A DNA stretch of 10,508 bases, taken from the NCBI GenBank assembly GCA_021779235.1, contig JAJYBA010000042.1, positions 1-10,508 of the forward strand. Reading direction: 5' to 3'. Source of the stretch: Bacillota bacterium (lineage in GTDB: Bacteria; Bacillota; Clostridia; Clostridiales; Clostridiaceae). The notes below the pieces were generated by a model that worked only from the letters and a program-made list of their open reading frames with translations, was not told the origin of the DNA and made no database searches. The position numbers and the translations under genes were made by a program. Positions 1 through 6,399 of this stretch are shown one piece after another (the first letter of the stretch is position 1; every line of letters begins with the position of its first letter).

Positions 1-14
1 CTTGAGGTGATTAT

Positions 15-341
15 ATGTTAACAAGTAGTAATGAAGAAAGTTCTTTTCAACATAACATAAAACAAGCTATTGGTGCAATAAAATCAAAAAAATATGATTT
101 AGCACGAAAGTATTTATATGCAGCTATGATTGAAAATGACCATTCAGCAGAAGTTTACAATTTACTAGGAGTTATTTCGGAATATAAAGGTGATGAACTT
201 TTGGCATGTAAACATTATAGAGCGGCATACGTATTTGATCCAACTTATAAATCAGCAGATAAAAATTTAGAAAGATTAACTTCATTTTTTTATAGATTTA
301 ATGAAGCTAGTATAGATTATGGAGATAATATGGCAAAATAA
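15..341 (+). CDS. Small TPR-like repeat protein, 108 aa
   Basis: This is a cytosolic protein of 108 residues with no signal peptide and no membrane segment. Residues about 45-78 fit one tetratricopeptide repeat: a helix ending in YNLLGVISEYKGD, then a second helix ACKHYRAAYVFDPTY with the typical small-residue and terminal Asp-Pro positions. Residues about 12-42 (AIGAIKSKKYDLARKYLYAA) look like a degenerate repeat before it, and the C-terminal tail may cap the array. TPRs mediate protein-protein contacts, so an adaptor role is inferred; no partner is visible because the upstream genes lie outside the window. The ATG at 15 is preceded by a good ribosome binding site, GAGGTGA at 4-10. It may be the last gene of an operon entering from the left. 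The fold assignment is fairly good; the function is unknown. Confidence 0.8.
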   Translation: MLTSSNEESSFQHNIKQAIGAIKSKKYDLARKYLYAAMIENDHSAEVYNLLGVISEYKGDELLACKHYRAAYVFDPTYKSADKNLERLTSFFYRFNEASIDYGDNMAK

Positions 342-465
342 CATAAGAAATCATAATTTCTTTAGTACATTGCAATGCATGTTGGAAATCTAAAGAATAG
401 CAGGAAAGTCTAAAGTTAGTGTGGTATTAGTTTTCTATAATTAAAGAGATAGTTAAAGTCATTAA
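342..465 (+). other. Non-coding stretch between TPR gene and terminator
   Basis: No open frame longer than a few codons is present on either strand. The stretch holds an AT-rich hairpin right after the TPR stop (AAGAAAT 345-351 with ATTTCTT 356-362), an overlapping inverted repeat (TTCTTTAG 358-365 with CTAAAGAA 390-397) and an imperfect direct repeat (GGAAATCTAAAG 384-395 and GGAAAGTCTAAAG 403-415). It runs into a strong terminator at 472-509. It is either a structured 3' untranslated region or an unrecognised small RNA; I see no convincing promoter inside it. Confidence 0.4.
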
Positions 466-513
466 TTAACGACTTCAGAAAGAGATTTTTACTCTTCCTG
501 AAGTTTTTTATTT
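466..513 (+). repeat. Dispersed 48-base repeat, copy A
   Basis: The 48 bases starting TTAACGACTTCAGAA match 7118-7165 at 41 of 48 positions in the same orientation, without gaps. In this copy the two arms are fully complementary, so the repeat works as a transcription terminator. The distal half found in the other copy (GC-rich core and right inverted-repeat arm) is missing here. The start also lies in a near-palindrome, AAGTCATTAATTAACGACTT (456-475). Confidence 0.7.
472..509 (+). terminator. Rho-independent terminator upstream of mscS-like gene
   Basis: A 13-base arm, ACTTCAGAAAGAG (472-484), pairs with CTCTTCCTGAAGT (492-504) with one mismatch and a 7-base loop, followed by a T-tract through 509. 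It ends transcription coming from the TPR gene side, 131 bases after that gene's stop codon, and insulates the channel gene downstream. Confidence 0.85.
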
Positions 514-544
514 ATGAATATATTGATAAAAATCTGTTAATCCA

Positions 545-573
545 TTGAGAAAGTATCATTATTAGCTTAAAAT
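545..573 (+). promoter_or_regulatory. Probable vegetative promoter of the MscS-family gene
   Basis: A -35 box TTGAGA (545-550) and a -10 box TAAAAT (568-573) are separated by exactly 17 bases, each differing from the consensus at one position. A start near 580 would give a short leader before the ribosome binding site at 602-607. A TATAAT at 579-584 is an alternative -10 but lacks a good -35 partner. Confidence 0.55.
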
Positions 574-616
574 TAGTATATAATTAATTATTAAGTAATA
601 AGGGGAGTGTGATGTT

Positions 617-1816
617 TTGTTTCAGTCCATAGTTGATTTTTTTACAAAAAGTGAAATAAAATATGTTTTTAATGATTTCACAAACAATTTTACATACGAC
701 AAATTTAGAAATGTAGGAATAGCCATTGTAGTTTTCGTATTATTTGTGTTATTAAAAAAAATATTTGCAAAATATGTATTCAAAATAATACTAAAACTTG
801 TTAATAAAACAAAATTTACTACAGACACTAAAATAGTATCTGCCTTTGAAAGACCTTTAATCAATTTTTTTGAGGTGCTAGGATTGTATTTTGCCTTTAG
901 AATTTTAACTTATGCATTTCCCATAAGTATTCTATTTATAGATAAAGTTTTTAGTTCTGCTATAATAATATTAATTTCCTGGGGATTATATAATCTCACT
1001 GGAGACTCTTCTTTATTGTTTGAAAAAATGCACAAAGCTTATGATGTAAAAGTGGACAACATATTATTCCCTTTTATATCAAAAACATTAAGATTAATCA
1101 TAGTAGCCTTAGCTATTACTATAATCGCTGAAAAATGGGGATATAACATTCAAGGATTTATCACAGGACTTGGACTAGGAGGACTTGCTTTTGCTTTAGC
1201 AGCTAAAGATGCAGCAGCTAATATCATTGCTGGGATATTTATAATATTAGATAAACCTTTTTCTATTGGAGACTGGGTTAGTTCAGATACTCTAGAAGGG
1301 ACTATAGAGGATATATCTTTTAGAAGTACTAGAATAAGAACTTTTGACCAAGCCGTAATAACAGTACCAAACTCTAAATTAGCCAATGAGCCTGTAACTA
1401 ACTACACAAGGCGTGGTAAGAGAAGAGTAACTTTTAATTTGGGAATTACTTTTGATACACCTAGAGAAAAAATAGAGCAATGCACCGAAAAGATTAGAAA
1501 TATGATAGAGAATCACGCTGAGGTTAATAAAGAAGTTATTCATGTTAGATTTGATAAATTCAACGACAGTAGTTTAGATATTTTTATACAGTTTTTTACT
1601 GATACTATAGAGTTTACCGACTACTTAAGAATAAAAGAAGATATTAATTTAAATATAATGGAGATATTACAGGATGCAGGGGTTTCAATAGCGTTGCCAA
1701 GTAGAAGTGTTTATTTGGAAAGAATGCCTCAGGAAAATAAAGATTTCAAATTAGTGGATTTATTTCAGCAAAAGGAAACTTTAATAGATACTTTTGTTGA
1801 AGAGAAAGATAAATAA
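617..1816 (+). CDS. MscS-family mechanosensitive ion channel
   Basis: The 399-residue product is a membrane channel of the small-conductance mechanosensitive family, which opens under membrane tension to release solutes during hypo-osmotic shock. Hydrophobic segments lie near residues 33-47, 84-101, 112-126 and 157-171. The pore-lining helix with its Gly/Ala packing pattern is at about 181-213 (GLGLGGLAFALAAKDAAANI), followed by the hallmark turn into the beta domain, DKPFSIGDWV (212-221). Residues 226-260 form the beta domain (TVPNSKLANEPV) and about 265-370 the alpha/beta cytoplasmic cage. It is longer than E. coli MscS (286 aa) because of extra N-terminal helices. There is no in-frame ATG at the 5' end; the start is TTG at 617, nine bases after GGGGAG (602-607). 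The ATG at 612 is in another frame and stops after six codons. The gene is monocistronic, with its own promoter and terminator. Confidence 0.92.
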   Translation: MFQSIVDFFTKSEIKYVFNDFTNNFTYDKFRNVGIAIVVFVLFVLLKKIFAKYVFKIILKLVNKTKFTTDTKIVSAFERPLINFFEVLGLYFAFRILTYAFPISILFIDKVFSSAIIILISWGLYNLTGDSSLLFEKMHKAYDVKVDNILFPFISKTLRLIIVALAITIIAEKWGYNIQGFITGLGLGGLAFALAAKDAAANIIAGIFIILDKPFSIGDWVSSDTLEGTIEDISFRSTRIRTFDQAVITVPNSKLANEPVTNYTRRGKRRVTFNLGITFDTPREKIEQCTEKIRNMIENHAEVNKEVIHVRFDKFNDSSLDIFIQFFTDTIEFTDYLRIKEDINLNIMEILQDAGVSIALPSRSVYLERMPQENKDFKLVDLFQQKETLIDTFVEEKDK

Positions 1817-1817
1817 T

Positions 1818-1848
1818 AAAGGCTTTAGGGTTTTACCCTAGGGCTTTT
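1818..1848 (+). terminator. Terminator of the MscS-family gene
   Basis: AAAGGCTTTAGGG (1818-1830) pairs with CCCTAGGGCTTTT (1836-1848) through a 5-base loop, with one mismatch and two G-U pairs. The arm ends in a short T run. It begins two bases after the stop codon. Confidence 0.8.
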
Positions 1849-1898
1849 ATTATGCCTTATATAGCACTAGAATAGGTTTTTTAAATTGAGGAGGTATA

Positions 1899-1952
1899 TT
1901 GGAGGAAAAAACGATTACATATAGAATACAGATAAGTAAGTGTTTATTATAA
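1899..1952 (+). CDS. Possible 17-codon leader ORF before the M42 cluster
   Basis: A TTG at 1899 follows an excellent ribosome binding site (GAGGAGGT, 1888-1895) and opens a 17-codon frame that stops at 1950-1952. The predicted peptide, MEEKTITYRIQISKCLL, resembles nothing I know. Spacing from the site to the TTG is short (about 4 bases). It could be a leader peptide, the broken start of a lost gene, or chance. The unusually good Shine-Dalgarno sequence with no gene behind it is the only reason for listing it. Confidence 0.25.
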   Translation: MEEKTITYRIQISKCLL

Positions 1953-2052
1953 TGTGCTTGAAAAAAGCTTAATAAGAAGTAATTAACAGTAAAACCAAAT
2001 AATATTGACTTATTTTATAAAGATCAACTAAAAGATTAATTAGGAGGAAGTT
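1953..2052 (+). other. Upstream region of the M42 cluster
   Basis: This AT-rich stretch carries a TTGACT at 2005-2010 with a weak -10 match TAAAAG at 2029-2034 (18-base spacer). That would place the transcript start almost on the ribosome binding site AGGAGG (2042-2047), so I do not rely on it. No riboswitch or strong hairpin is recognised. Confidence 0.3.
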
Positions 2053-3102
2053 ATGGACGAAAAGGAATTGTTAAAAAACTTATGCATGGCACATGCTCCA
2101 AGTGGAAGAGAACATTGGATACATCCTTTAATCAAAGATGCCTTCGAGCCTTACTGTGAGGTGAAGGAAGGAAAATTAAATAATTTATATGCTATAAAAA
2201 AAGGTAACAAAAACGAACTTAAAAAAAGTATAATGCTTATGGCACATTCTGATGAGGTTTTCCTTATGATAACGGAAGTAATGCCAAATGGGTTTCTAAA
2301 ATTTATTGGTAATGGCATTGACCCTAAGACTTTAGTTTCTCAGGAGGTTATTATTCATGGAAAAAAACAAATAGATGGCATTATAGGAATTAAACCGCCG
2401 CATCTTATGAGTGATGAAGAAAAAGAAAAATCAGTTACTATAGAGGGGTTACTAATTGATACAGGATACAGCAAGGAAAAACTACAAGAGATTGTAAACA
2501 TAGGAGATTATGTAACGTTAAAAAGAGATTTTTATGAACTCCTAAATAATAATGTAACTTGTAAAGCTACAGATGATAGAGCTGGAATCGTAGCTATGTA
2601 TACTTGTTGCAAAGAACTAGAAAAAGTGAGCCATGATTTAGATGTTTATTTTGTAGCTTCTTGCCAAGAGGAAGTAGGTCATAGAGGAGCTAAAATGGCA
2701 AGTTATGATTTAAATCCGACTCTTGCTATAGCTATAGATGTAACCTTTGATAATGGTCCCATGGGAGATGAAGATAGAGAAAACAAACTAGGGGGAGGTC
2801 CTGTTATATGTATAGGTCCTAATATACACCCAAAGTTCAGAGAAAGATTAATGGAAGTAGCTGATGAGTATTCCATTCCTTATAATGTAGAAGTTGAGCC
2901 AGGGAATACGGGAACAGATGCTTGGGATATCCAGGTCACTAGAGGCGGTATTCCTACACTATTAATATCAATACCAATTAAGTATATGCATACTTCAGTT
3001 GAAGTTATTAATATGGAAGATATTAAGAATACAGGGAGAATAATAGCAAAGTTTATTGAAAAGGTAAGTAGTGAAGAAGTGGAGGGATTACTATGCTTTT
3101 AG
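2053..3102 (+). CDS. M42-family metallo-aminopeptidase, paralogue 1
   Basis: The 349-residue product belongs to the M42 family (TET / FrvX / YsdC-type): cytosolic dinuclear-metal aminopeptidases that usually assemble into tetrahedral dodecamers and trim peptides released by proteolysis. By family alignment the metal ligands are His65, Asp174, Glu207, Asp229 and His313, with Asp67 and Glu206 as catalytic residues; all are present (HSDEV, TDDRAG, CQEEVGHRG, AIDVT, YMHTS). The conserved GTDAW loop lies at 287-291. The first motif reads HSD rather than the common HMD, as in the two paralogues downstream. The ATG at 2053 follows AGGAGG (2042-2047). Its last 10 bases overlap the next gene, so the two are probably translationally coupled. 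Substrate preference cannot be read from sequence. Confidence 0.93.
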   Translation: MDEKELLKNLCMAHAPSGREHWIHPLIKDAFEPYCEVKEGKLNNLYAIKKGNKNELKKSIMLMAHSDEVFLMITEVMPNGFLKFIGNGIDPKTLVSQEVIIHGKKQIDGIIGIKPPHLMSDEEKEKSVTIEGLLIDTGYSKEKLQEIVNIGDYVTLKRDFYELLNNNVTCKATDDRAGIVAMYTCCKELEKVSHDLDVYFVASCQEEVGHRGAKMASYDLNPTLAIAIDVTFDNGPMGDEDRENKLGGGPVICIGPNIHPKFRERLMEVADEYSIPYNVEVEPGNTGTDAWDIQVTRGGIPTLLISIPIKYMHTSVEVINMEDIKNTGRIIAKFIEKVSSEEVEGLLCF

Positions 3103-4091
3103 AAAAACTATCTAATGCTTCAGGCCCTTCAGGATTTGAGGGAGAAGTAAGAGAAATCATAAGGGACGAGATAAAGAATTATGTAGATGAGATAAAAGTA
3201 GATGTGATGGGTAATGTTATTGCTCACAAAAAAGGTAATGGTAAAAAGGTACTTATAGATGCTCATATGGATGAGGTAGGTTTTATTGTTACTGGATATA
3301 ACGAAGATGGTACTTTAAGGTTTGAATCCTTAGGTGGAATTAATGGTAAGGTAATTCTATCTAAAGTTGTATTAATAGGCAAAAATAAGATACCTGGAGT
3401 AATAGGATTTAAACCAATTCATCTACAAAGTGGTGATGAAAGAAAAAAGAATGTAAAGGCTAGTCAATGTTGTATTGATATAGGGTTAAACTCTAAGGAG
3501 GAAACTAAAAAGCTTATTAAGCTTGGAGAATTTGTAGTATTTGATATAAAGTATGGTGAGTTTGGAGATGGACTTGTTAAAGGGAAAGCCTTTGATGATA
3601 GAATGGGCTGTGCTGTTGCTATAGAAATATTAAAGGAAAATTATAATTGCGACCTTTACGTTAGTTTTAATGTGCAAGAAGAGGTAGGTGAAAGAGGGAC
3701 ATATGTTTCTGCTTTTGACATACAACCTGAGATAGGAGTAGCTTTAGAGGGAACTATATGTGCAGATATGCCCAATATACCTAAACATTTAAGAGCTACA
3801 GAAATAGGTAAGGGTCCAGCTTTATCTATTATGGATAAAACCAGCATTTTTAATGATGAAATTTTAAGGTCCATAATAAAGATAGCAGAAGATAAGGAGA
3901 TACCATACCAGTTAAGGCGAGCTATTGCAGGGGGAAATGATGCAGGAGCTATACTTATGTCAGGTGAGGGAGCAAAGGTAGCTACGGTATCAGTACCGTG
4001 TAGATATATACATTCTTCTGTTTCAGTGGCAAGTCTAGAAGATTACAAAAATACTGTGAGACTTATGGTGAAATGGTTAAAAACAGTATAA
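3093..4091 (+). CDS. M42-family metallo-aminopeptidase, paralogue 2
   Basis: This 332-residue M42 peptidase has the full metal-site set: His58 and Asp60 (AHMDEVG), Asp168-Asp169 (FDDRMG), Glu196-Glu197 (QEEVGERG), Glu219 (ALEGT) and His307 (YIHSS). Glu219 replaces the Asp found at this position in paralogues 1 and 3; Glu is a known alternative in the family. Residues about 70-155 form the inserted PDZ-like dimerisation domain, with GVIGFKPIHLQ typical of the family. The GGNDAG loop lies near 280-285. The ATG at 3093 lies inside the end of paralogue 1, with GGAGGG at 3081-3086 as ribosome binding site. It is clearly diverged from its neighbours, so the cluster is not a recent duplication. Confidence 0.94.
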   Translation: MLLEKLSNASGPSGFEGEVREIIRDEIKNYVDEIKVDVMGNVIAHKKGNGKKVLIDAHMDEVGFIVTGYNEDGTLRFESLGGINGKVILSKVVLIGKNKIPGVIGFKPIHLQSGDERKKNVKASQCCIDIGLNSKEETKKLIKLGEFVVFDIKYGEFGDGLVKGKAFDDRMGCAVAIEILKENYNCDLYVSFNVQEEVGERGTYVSAFDIQPEIGVALEGTICADMPNIPKHLRATEIGKGPALSIMDKTSIFNDEILRSIIKIAEDKEIPYQLRRAIAGGNDAGAILMSGEGAKVATVSVPCRYIHSSVSVASLEDYKNTVRLMVKWLKTV

Positions 4092-4156
4092 AGCTAATAA
4101 GTATTTTGAATTAATTTGAAGTCAAAAATATTACAGCATCGCAGATGATGATTTAA

Positions 4157-4184
4157 TTGATAAATATAATAAATTTTATACAAT
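4157..4184 (+). promoter_or_regulatory. Probable internal promoter for the third M42 gene
   Basis: TTGATA (4157-4162) and TACAAT (4179-4184), each one base from consensus, are separated by 16 bases. A start near 4191 would give a leader of about 23 bases before the ATG at 4214. It lies in a 122-base gap with no clear terminator, so read-through from the upstream genes is also possible. Confidence 0.5.
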
Positions 4185-4213
4185 AAGAAGTTTTATGAAA
4201 GTGAGGATTAATT

Positions 4214-5173
4214 ATGGATATAATGTTAGAAAAACTAGTTAGTGCTTTTGGTGTTAGTGGTCATGAGGACGAGGTTAGACAAGTTATAAGAGAAGAACTA
4301 AAGGATATTAATTGTGACATAAAAGAAGATAAGATGGGAAATTTAATAGTTAAGGTAGGTGAAGGTGCAGAAAAAATTATGTTCTGTGCTCATATGGATG
4401 AGATAGGCCTTATAGCCACATATATAGAGGACAACGGTTTTGTAAGAGTAGGTAATATTGGAGGAATTCATGCATCTGAAATAGTACATAATTTCGTTGT
4501 ATTTAAAAATGGGACTATGGGTAAAGTTGGTGCTGCAAAATCAGACCCTAAAATAGAGGATTTATTTATAGATCTTGGAGTAACTTCAAGGGAAGAAGCA
4601 TTAAAGAAGGTTAAAGAAGGAGAGACAGCATGCCTTTTGTGTGATGGTATGGAAGTAGAAGATAAAATAATGAGCCCTTGTTTAGATGACAGGATTGGGT
4701 GCTATATTCTTCTTAGAATGATAAAAGAAATTAAACAAACCAGCAGTGAACTGTATTTTGTATTCTCTACTCAAGAGGAGTTAGGAGGCAGGGGAGCAAG
4801 AGCGGCAGCCTATAATATAGAACCAGATTACTGTATAGTGCTAGATACACAGGGAACAGGAGATTATATTGGTGCAGAAGGAAATTTAGAACTTGGAAAA
4901 GGTCCAATAATTAAAATAAAAGATAAGACTTTAATTATGCATCATGAAATTAAAGAAATGCTTGAGGATGCAGCGCAAAGAGCTGAAGTTAAAGTTCAAT
5001 ATGGAATGTCGGAGGGAAGTACAGATGGTGGTAATATTCATAAGGAAAAAGGTGGGATAAAAACGGGAGTAGTTTCAATTCCTTGTAGATATGCCCATTC
5101 TATATCAGAAATGGTTTCAATGAAGGACGTAGAGGACACAATAAAGTTATTGGAGTCATTATTAAAAATCTAA
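4214..5173 (+). CDS. M42-family metallo-aminopeptidase, paralogue 3
   Basis: This is the shortest of the three M42 paralogues (319 residues). The metal and catalytic residues are His60 and Asp62 (AHMDEIG), Asp158-Asp159 (LDDRIG), Glu188-Glu189 (QEELGGRG), Asp211 (VLDTQ) and His295 (YAHS). The loop GSTDGGN (268-274) replaces the GTDA-type sequence of paralogue 1, so the substrate pocket probably differs. The central PDZ-like domain (about 75-145) is shorter than in the other two. I chose the ATG at 4214 because GTGAGG at 4201-4206 is 7 bases upstream; the ATG at 4223 would be too far away. It is separated from paralogue 2 by 122 bases and probably has its own promoter. Confidence 0.93.
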   Translation: MDIMLEKLVSAFGVSGHEDEVRQVIREELKDINCDIKEDKMGNLIVKVGEGAEKIMFCAHMDEIGLIATYIEDNGFVRVGNIGGIHASEIVHNFVVFKNGTMGKVGAAKSDPKIEDLFIDLGVTSREEALKKVKEGETACLLCDGMEVEDKIMSPCLDDRIGCYILLRMIKEIKQTSSELYFVFSTQEELGGRGARAAAYNIEPDYCIVLDTQGTGDYIGAEGNLELGKGPIIKIKDKTLIMHHEIKEMLEDAAQRAEVKVQYGMSEGSTDGGNIHKEKGGIKTGVVSIPCRYAHSISEMVSMKDVEDTIKLLESLLKI

Positions 5174-5197
5174 AAGTAAAAAATAAATTTATATGTA

Positions 5198-5255
5198 AAA
5201 ACACTAGGACCAGTGCAAATGTTATTTTGTATATTCACACTGTTCTTAGTGTTTT
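5198..5255 (+). terminator. Terminator after the M42 cluster
   Basis: AAAACACTAGGACCAGTG (5198-5215) pairs with CACTGTTCTTAGTGTTTT (5238-5255), 18 positions with one mismatch and one G-U pair. The loop is about 22 bases, and T-rich sequence (TTTTATTTTACTT) follows. Flanking A-rich and T-rich tracts could lengthen the stem. Confidence 0.75.
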
Positions 5256-5558
5256 ATTTTACTTATATTTGAATAGGTATACATTATACTTTAAAGTCCT
5301 TCTAATAATATAAGCGAAACATAACTAAAATTAGATTATTAAGAATAAATACTCCTTGCTTTATGCAGGATAAAACAAATGAGTGCTGTACAAAAAATAT
5401 TACAAAATAATACACAATATGACAATAATAATTTTTAACAAAAAATACTAGGTGAATTTGCGTATATTCGCTGAAAAATTCATTGTACGAGAAAAAAAAT
5501 TATGATAAACTTAAAGCAGTTCAAGAAAAAATTTAATTAAATTAAAGGAGGAATAATA
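5256..5558 (+). other. Gene-free upstream region of the LPNTS protein gene
   Basis: About 300 very AT-rich bases precede the surface protein gene, with no open frame of note. A hairpin lies at 5453-5482: TGAATTTGCG pairs with CGC and AAATTCA across a small bulge, TATATT forming the loop. A candidate promoter, TTGAAT (5269-5274) with TAAAGT (5292-5297) at 17 bases, would imply a leader of some 260 bases. No riboswitch family was recognised. The gene itself has a very strong ribosome binding site, AAAGGAGG (5544-5551). Confidence 0.4.
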
Positions 5559-6209
5559 ATGAAACAAAAGAAAAATTTAATAATTACATTTTTAGTATCA
5601 GTATTAATGTTTGCTTTCACAATCACAGCTTCAGCATCAGTAATCGATGACTTAACTAAAGCATTAAATAATGCGGGTATTTCTGACACTGGACTTATAG
5701 TAGAACATTTACAAAAGGTACAAATTAGTGCAGAGACTGAAGCAAAAATAAAAGCAGATATCGATAATGTGCAAAGTAAACTTAATGGTGTTACTGATAT
5801 AAGTACTGTTTCCAATGCTGATGTTACAGCAATCGCTAATGCAATGATGGATTCGGCAAAATTATTAGAGATGGATCTTAAATTTGTGGACAAGGATAAT
5901 ACAGAAATTAGTTTAACAAATGCAATAACAAATGGATTAAAAATACAATTAACAGATTCAAATGGTAATGTATTAGCTGCTATTGATCCTAAAAGCAGTG
6001 ACTTAAATAATATATCTTCTGTTGCATCTGCATTAAAAGTTGCTGCTGAAAAAGCACAAGTTGCATCTACAACAAACTTTATAGCAGAATCAGGAGCAAA
6101 ACTTCCTAATACTTCTACACCATATGGTAACATTGCAGTAGTTGGAGCACTATTCCTATTAATAGGAACAGGTTCTTTAGTATTTGCTAAAAAGGCAATG
6201 AATAACTAG
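5559..6209 (+). CDS. Sortase-anchored surface protein with LPNTS motif
   Basis: The 216-residue product is secreted and wall-anchored. Residues 1-26 are a signal peptide: MKQKK, a hydrophobic core, and ASA before the likely cleavage after residue 26. The C-terminus is a complete sorting signal: LPNTS (182-186), a hydrophobic segment (about 191-210) and a KK stop-transfer pair (211-212). LPNTx is a variant of LPxTG used by some non-class-A sortases. The mature part (about 155 residues) is rich in Ala, Asn, Asp, Ser and Lys, has no Cys or Trp and few other aromatics. It looks helical, with a possible beta segment at about 105-142; no domain was recognised. The strong Shine-Dalgarno site suggests high expression. 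The sortase gene follows after a hairpin terminator, so this protein is probably its substrate. The role at the surface is unknown. Confidence 0.88.
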   Translation: MKQKKNLIITFLVSVLMFAFTITASASVIDDLTKALNNAGISDTGLIVEHLQKVQISAETEAKIKADIDNVQSKLNGVTDISTVSNADVTAIANAMMDSAKLLEMDLKFVDKDNTEISLTNAITNGLKIQLTDSNGNVLAAIDPKSSDLNNISSVASALKVAAEKAQVASTTNFIAESGAKLPNTSTPYGNIAVVGALFLLIGTGSLVFAKKAMNN

Positions 6210-6233
6210 ATCTAGATTATAAATATCATAAAG

Positions 6234-6280
6234 AAAAGGAAGTATATTATTTTAACAAATAAATTTTATACTTCCTTTTT
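6234..6280 (+). terminator. Terminator between the surface protein and sortase genes
   Basis: AAAAGGAAGTATA (6234-6246) pairs perfectly with TATACTTCCTTTT (6267-6279) over a 20-base loop, and the T run follows. It would end or strongly reduce transcription after the abundant substrate gene. That fits a high-substrate, low-enzyme arrangement. Confidence 0.8.
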
Positions 6281-6300
6281 TATAAAGAAATAGTTTTAAT

Positions 6301-6328
6301 TTGTGGTGATGTAAGACATAAATATAAT
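6301..6328 (+). promoter_or_regulatory. Possible promoter for the sortase gene
   Basis: A perfect TATAAT (6323-6328) has a weak -35 match, TTGTGG (6301-6306), 16 bases upstream. It lies just after the terminator of the preceding gene and about 70 bases before the sortase start. The region is AT-rich, so chance matches are common. Confidence 0.35.
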
Positions 6329-6399
6329 TAAATTTATTTTGATAAATATTAAATGTTCACCATGGCTAATATATACTAAATGAAAAGGATCTGAGGAAA

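Noticed and set aside
4102..4130. Hairpin after paralogue 2 as a terminator (TATTTTGA with TCAAAAATA)
   Set aside because: The stem is almost purely A/T with a bulge, and no T-tract follows.
5462..5487. Sporulation-type (sigma F/G) promoter: GTATA and CATTGTA
   Set aside because: The spacer is only 14 bases, too short for that class as I know it, and the boxes fall inside a hairpin. It is not reported as a promoter.
5537..6133. A 198-codon open frame on the minus strand, opposite the surface protein gene
   Set aside because: It mirrors the coding frame of a gene with signal peptide, sorting signal and strong ribosome binding site. Its own product is a Ser/Ala/Ile-rich string with no domain and no Shine-Dalgarno site.
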